NCBI GenBank assembly: GCA_002685895.1
Contig: NYYK01000019.1
Coordinates: 7,079 to 23,079 of the forward strand
Direction of reading: 5' to 3'
Source of the DNA: Methanobacteriota archaeon
GTDB taxonomy: Archaea > Thermoplasmatota > Poseidoniia > Poseidoniales > Thalassarchaeaceae
Length of the DNA: 16,001 nt
The notes beneath the pieces were generated by a model. It did no database searches and was not told the DNA's origin. It saw only the letters and a list, made by a program, of their open reading frames with translations. Position numbers and translations under genes: made by a program. Of the stretch, positions 14,691 through 16,001 are shown in pieces (the first letter of the stretch is position 1; every line of letters starts with the position of its first letter).

Positions 14691-15861
14691 CAATTGCTTT
14701 GCCAGCGACCTCATACGCCCTTAGAATAACATCGAGATTATCATCGCTCAAACCTGTTGACAACTGATTGCGAACACGCGCTCCATCTCTTGCTACCATC
14801 GGGAAGACGATAGCTCCCACAACGACTCCAAGTTTCCTCATCTCCACCGACAATTGCTTCGCAGTTGCAGATTCGCCGCACATTACTGGAATGATTGGCG
14901 TAGTCGACAGTCCCAAATCGAATCCGAGCGATTCCATCTCCTTGCGGAATCTATCGGTATTGGCCCAAAGTCTCTGATGATGCTCAGGCTCATCCATCAA
15001 GACTTCAATTGCAGCCTTCTGTGCCGCCGCCACACCGGGCGGCTGACTACCTGAGAGCAACCATGAGCGTGAATGGTTCAATGCGTGGGTACGTACCTGC
15101 TCGCTTCCAGCAACTATCCCTCCTTGAACGCCCAAAGCTTTGGAGAAGGAACCGATTTCAAAATCGACACGCCCTTGGAGTTTGAAGTGGTCGACGATTC
15201 CCGCTCCACCATCACCAAGAACACCTTCACCGTGACAGTCATCAACAAAGACCATGGCATCGTGTTCTTCTGCTAGATCTGTTATTTCATCCAATGGGGC
15301 AACATCACCGTCCATCGAAAAGACACCATCTGTGATAATCAATTTACGCTCACTGCCCGAGTGTTCCTTGAGGACTTGCTCGAGTGCTGCAACATCATTG
15401 TGAGGATAGACCGCCCTGCTTGCCTTGGTCAGCCTCACACCGTCAATGATAGAGCCGTGGTTCAATTCGTCAGAGATGATGACATCCTGCTTACCAGAGA
15501 CAAGTGTTGGAATGAGGCCAACATTTGCAGTGTATCCTGCTGAATAAATGAGGGATGCCTCTACTCCTTTGAATTGTGCAACTTTTTGCTCCGCTTCAAG
15601 ATGGATGTCCATCGTTCCACTAATCGCACGTACCGAGCCGCTACCAACGCCGTATTTCTTGGTCGCTGCAACTGAGGCGGCTATCACTTTTGGATGGGTC
15701 GTGAGATTGAGATAATTGTTAGCAGAAAGCATCAACATCTCCTTGCCATCTACTTGACAAGAAGGCGTACTTGCCGATTCAAGTGTGGGGGGCTCCCACT
15801 GCAGATTTTGAGATTGCAACTCCTCAAAACGCTCCCGCATCCACGGAATATCCCTTGCCAT
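14680..15861 (-). CDS. kbl: glycine C-acetyltransferase / 2-amino-3-ketobutyrate CoA ligase-type PLP enzyme
   Basis: This 393-residue protein is a class-II alpha-oxoamine synthase. PLP contacts are visible: Lys241 in GSFSKALG (Schiff base), DDCH (207-210) for the pyridine ring, and DELNHGSIIDGVRL (131-144) with His135. NNYLNLTTHP (48-57) and SGSVRAISGTMDIHLEAE match KBL closely, as do LIITDGVFSMDG and the C-terminal RVRNQLST. In the family, KBL cleaves 2-amino-3-oxobutyrate with CoA to glycine and acetyl-CoA in threonine breakdown. 8-Amino-7-oxononanoate synthase (biotin) and serine palmitoyltransferase are homologues. The IISDxLNHxSIIDGVRL wording favours KBL, but no threonine dehydrogenase or biotin gene is visible to confirm it. 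ATG at 15861 is the start. The order of substrates is inferred from similarity. Confidence 0.87.
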   Translation of the reverse strand: MARDIPWMRERFEELQSQNLQWEPPTLESASTPSCQVDGKEMLMLSANNYLNLTTHPKVIAASVAATKKYGVGSGSVRAISGTMDIHLEAEQKVAQFKGVEASLIYSAGYTANVGLIPTLVSGKQDVIISDELNHGSIIDGVRLTKASRAVYPHNDVAALEQVLKEHSGSERKLIITDGVFSMDGDVAPLDEITDLAEEHDAMVFVDDCHGEGVLGDGGAGIVDHFKLQGRVDFEIGSFSKALGVQGGIVAGSEQVRTHALNHSRSWLLSGSQPPGVAAAQKAAIEVLMDEPEHHQRLWANTDRFRKEMESLGFDLGLSTTPIIPVMCGESATAKQLSVEMRKLGVVVGAIVFPMVARDGARVRNQLSTGLSDDNLDVILRAYEVAGKAIGLI

Positions 15862-15874
15862 TGTTTCACTTGAG

Positions 15875-15887
15875 GGGGGCTCGCCCC
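15875..15887 (-). promoter_or_regulatory. short GC hairpin in the leader of the PLP enzyme gene
   Basis: On the minus strand the leader reads GGGGC-GA-GCCCC, 13 bases before the ATG at 15861. It is a small, GC-rich self-complementary element and could mask or mark the translation start. The neighbouring G-rich stretch may also be the ribosome-binding site read in the leader. Weak evidence. Confidence 0.2.
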
Positions 15888-15920
15888 TTTTGCGTTCCGC
15901 ACCCTAAATCAGGTCAATAA

Positions 15921-15933
15921 TGACAAAATGTCA
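15921..15933. promoter_or_regulatory. palindrome TGACA-AAA-TGTCA upstream of the PLP enzyme gene
   Basis: Perfect 5-base arms lie around AAA, 2 bases past the stop of the partial upstream gene and about 60 bases before the start of the PLP enzyme gene. It could be an operator for the latter or a 3' hairpin of the former. Confidence 0.3.
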
Positions 15934-15935
15934 CT

Positions 15936-16001
15936 TCACTGTAGTTTAGAAATCTCTGTTGCAAGCACTGGAAGTGCCTCTTCCCATGTTGAAACGATGC
16001 C
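15936..16001 (-). CDS. C-terminal 21 codons of an unidentified protein (5' part beyond window)
   Basis: The minus strand has an open frame entering from the window edge and ending in TGA at 15936-15938, encoding GIVSTWEEALPVLATEISKLQ. The composition looks like the last amphipathic helix of a real protein, and the stop falls just before a non-coding stretch with a palindrome. A functional link to the PLP enzyme gene 74 bases downstream is possible (for example a threonine pathway partner), but nothing in these residues identifies a family. Confidence 0.45.
   Translation of the reverse strand, partial: GIVSTWEEALPVLATEISKLQ

Noticed and set aside
1..16001. Mobile elements, phage genes, CRISPR arrays, tRNA or rRNA genes
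   Set aside because: I found no transposase or integrase motifs, no direct-repeat arrays with regular spacing, and no tRNA-like cloverleaf or rRNA sequence in the intergenic regions.

Overview
The window looks like chromosome of an uncultivated planktonic euryarchaeon, most likely the Marine Group II (Poseidoniales) / Thermoplasmatota lineage. The grounds are an archaeal DRG-type GTPase with a C-terminal TGS domain, a euryarchaeal DUF835 protein, moderate GC, extremely tight gene packing, and archaeal TATA-like upstream elements. This assignment rests on gene content only. I see no mobile element, integrase, tRNA, rRNA or CRISPR array, and no gene-free stretch longer than about 160 bases.

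Layout. 1-816: 3' part of a DRG-family GTPase (+), converging with a soluble PAS histidine kinase (827-1957, -). 2095-4109 (+): a two-transmembrane, acidic and proline-rich protein of unknown function, overlapping by ATGA with a TatC-family translocase subunit. 4110-5810 (-): a UMF1/Atg22-like MFS transporter with a large soluble insertion. It is transcribed divergently from a glycerophosphodiester phosphodiesterase (5915-6967, +), with a perfect palindrome in the shared upstream region. 6969-8147 (-): a citrate synthase resembling mitochondrial enzymes, divergent from a YkgJ-type cysteine-cluster protein (8294-8794, +). 8797-13153 (-): a two-gene unit, first a DUF835 protein with a long acidic linker, then a DnaA-like AAA+ ATPase. 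13336-14678 (+): two small membrane proteins of unknown function. 14680-15861 (-): a glycine C-acetyltransferase (KBL)-type PLP enzyme. 15936-16001 (-): the last 21 codons of an unidentified gene.

Two things stand out. First, the phosphodiesterase carries its catalytic first-strand HRG motif at the extreme C-terminus and lacks it at the N-terminus, which is the arrangement expected of a circularly permuted TIM barrel. Second, an archaeal-looking genome carries an ATPase that follows the bacterial DnaA AAA+ core closely but has lost the arginine finger, the sensor II arginine and the DNA-binding domain. It is embedded in long extensions and paired with a DUF835 protein, so the two may form an undescribed regulatory or scaffold module. 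Five convergent gene pairs have their stop codons 0-10 bases apart. Several short perfect palindromes lie at promoters and gene junctions and are candidate operators or terminators.
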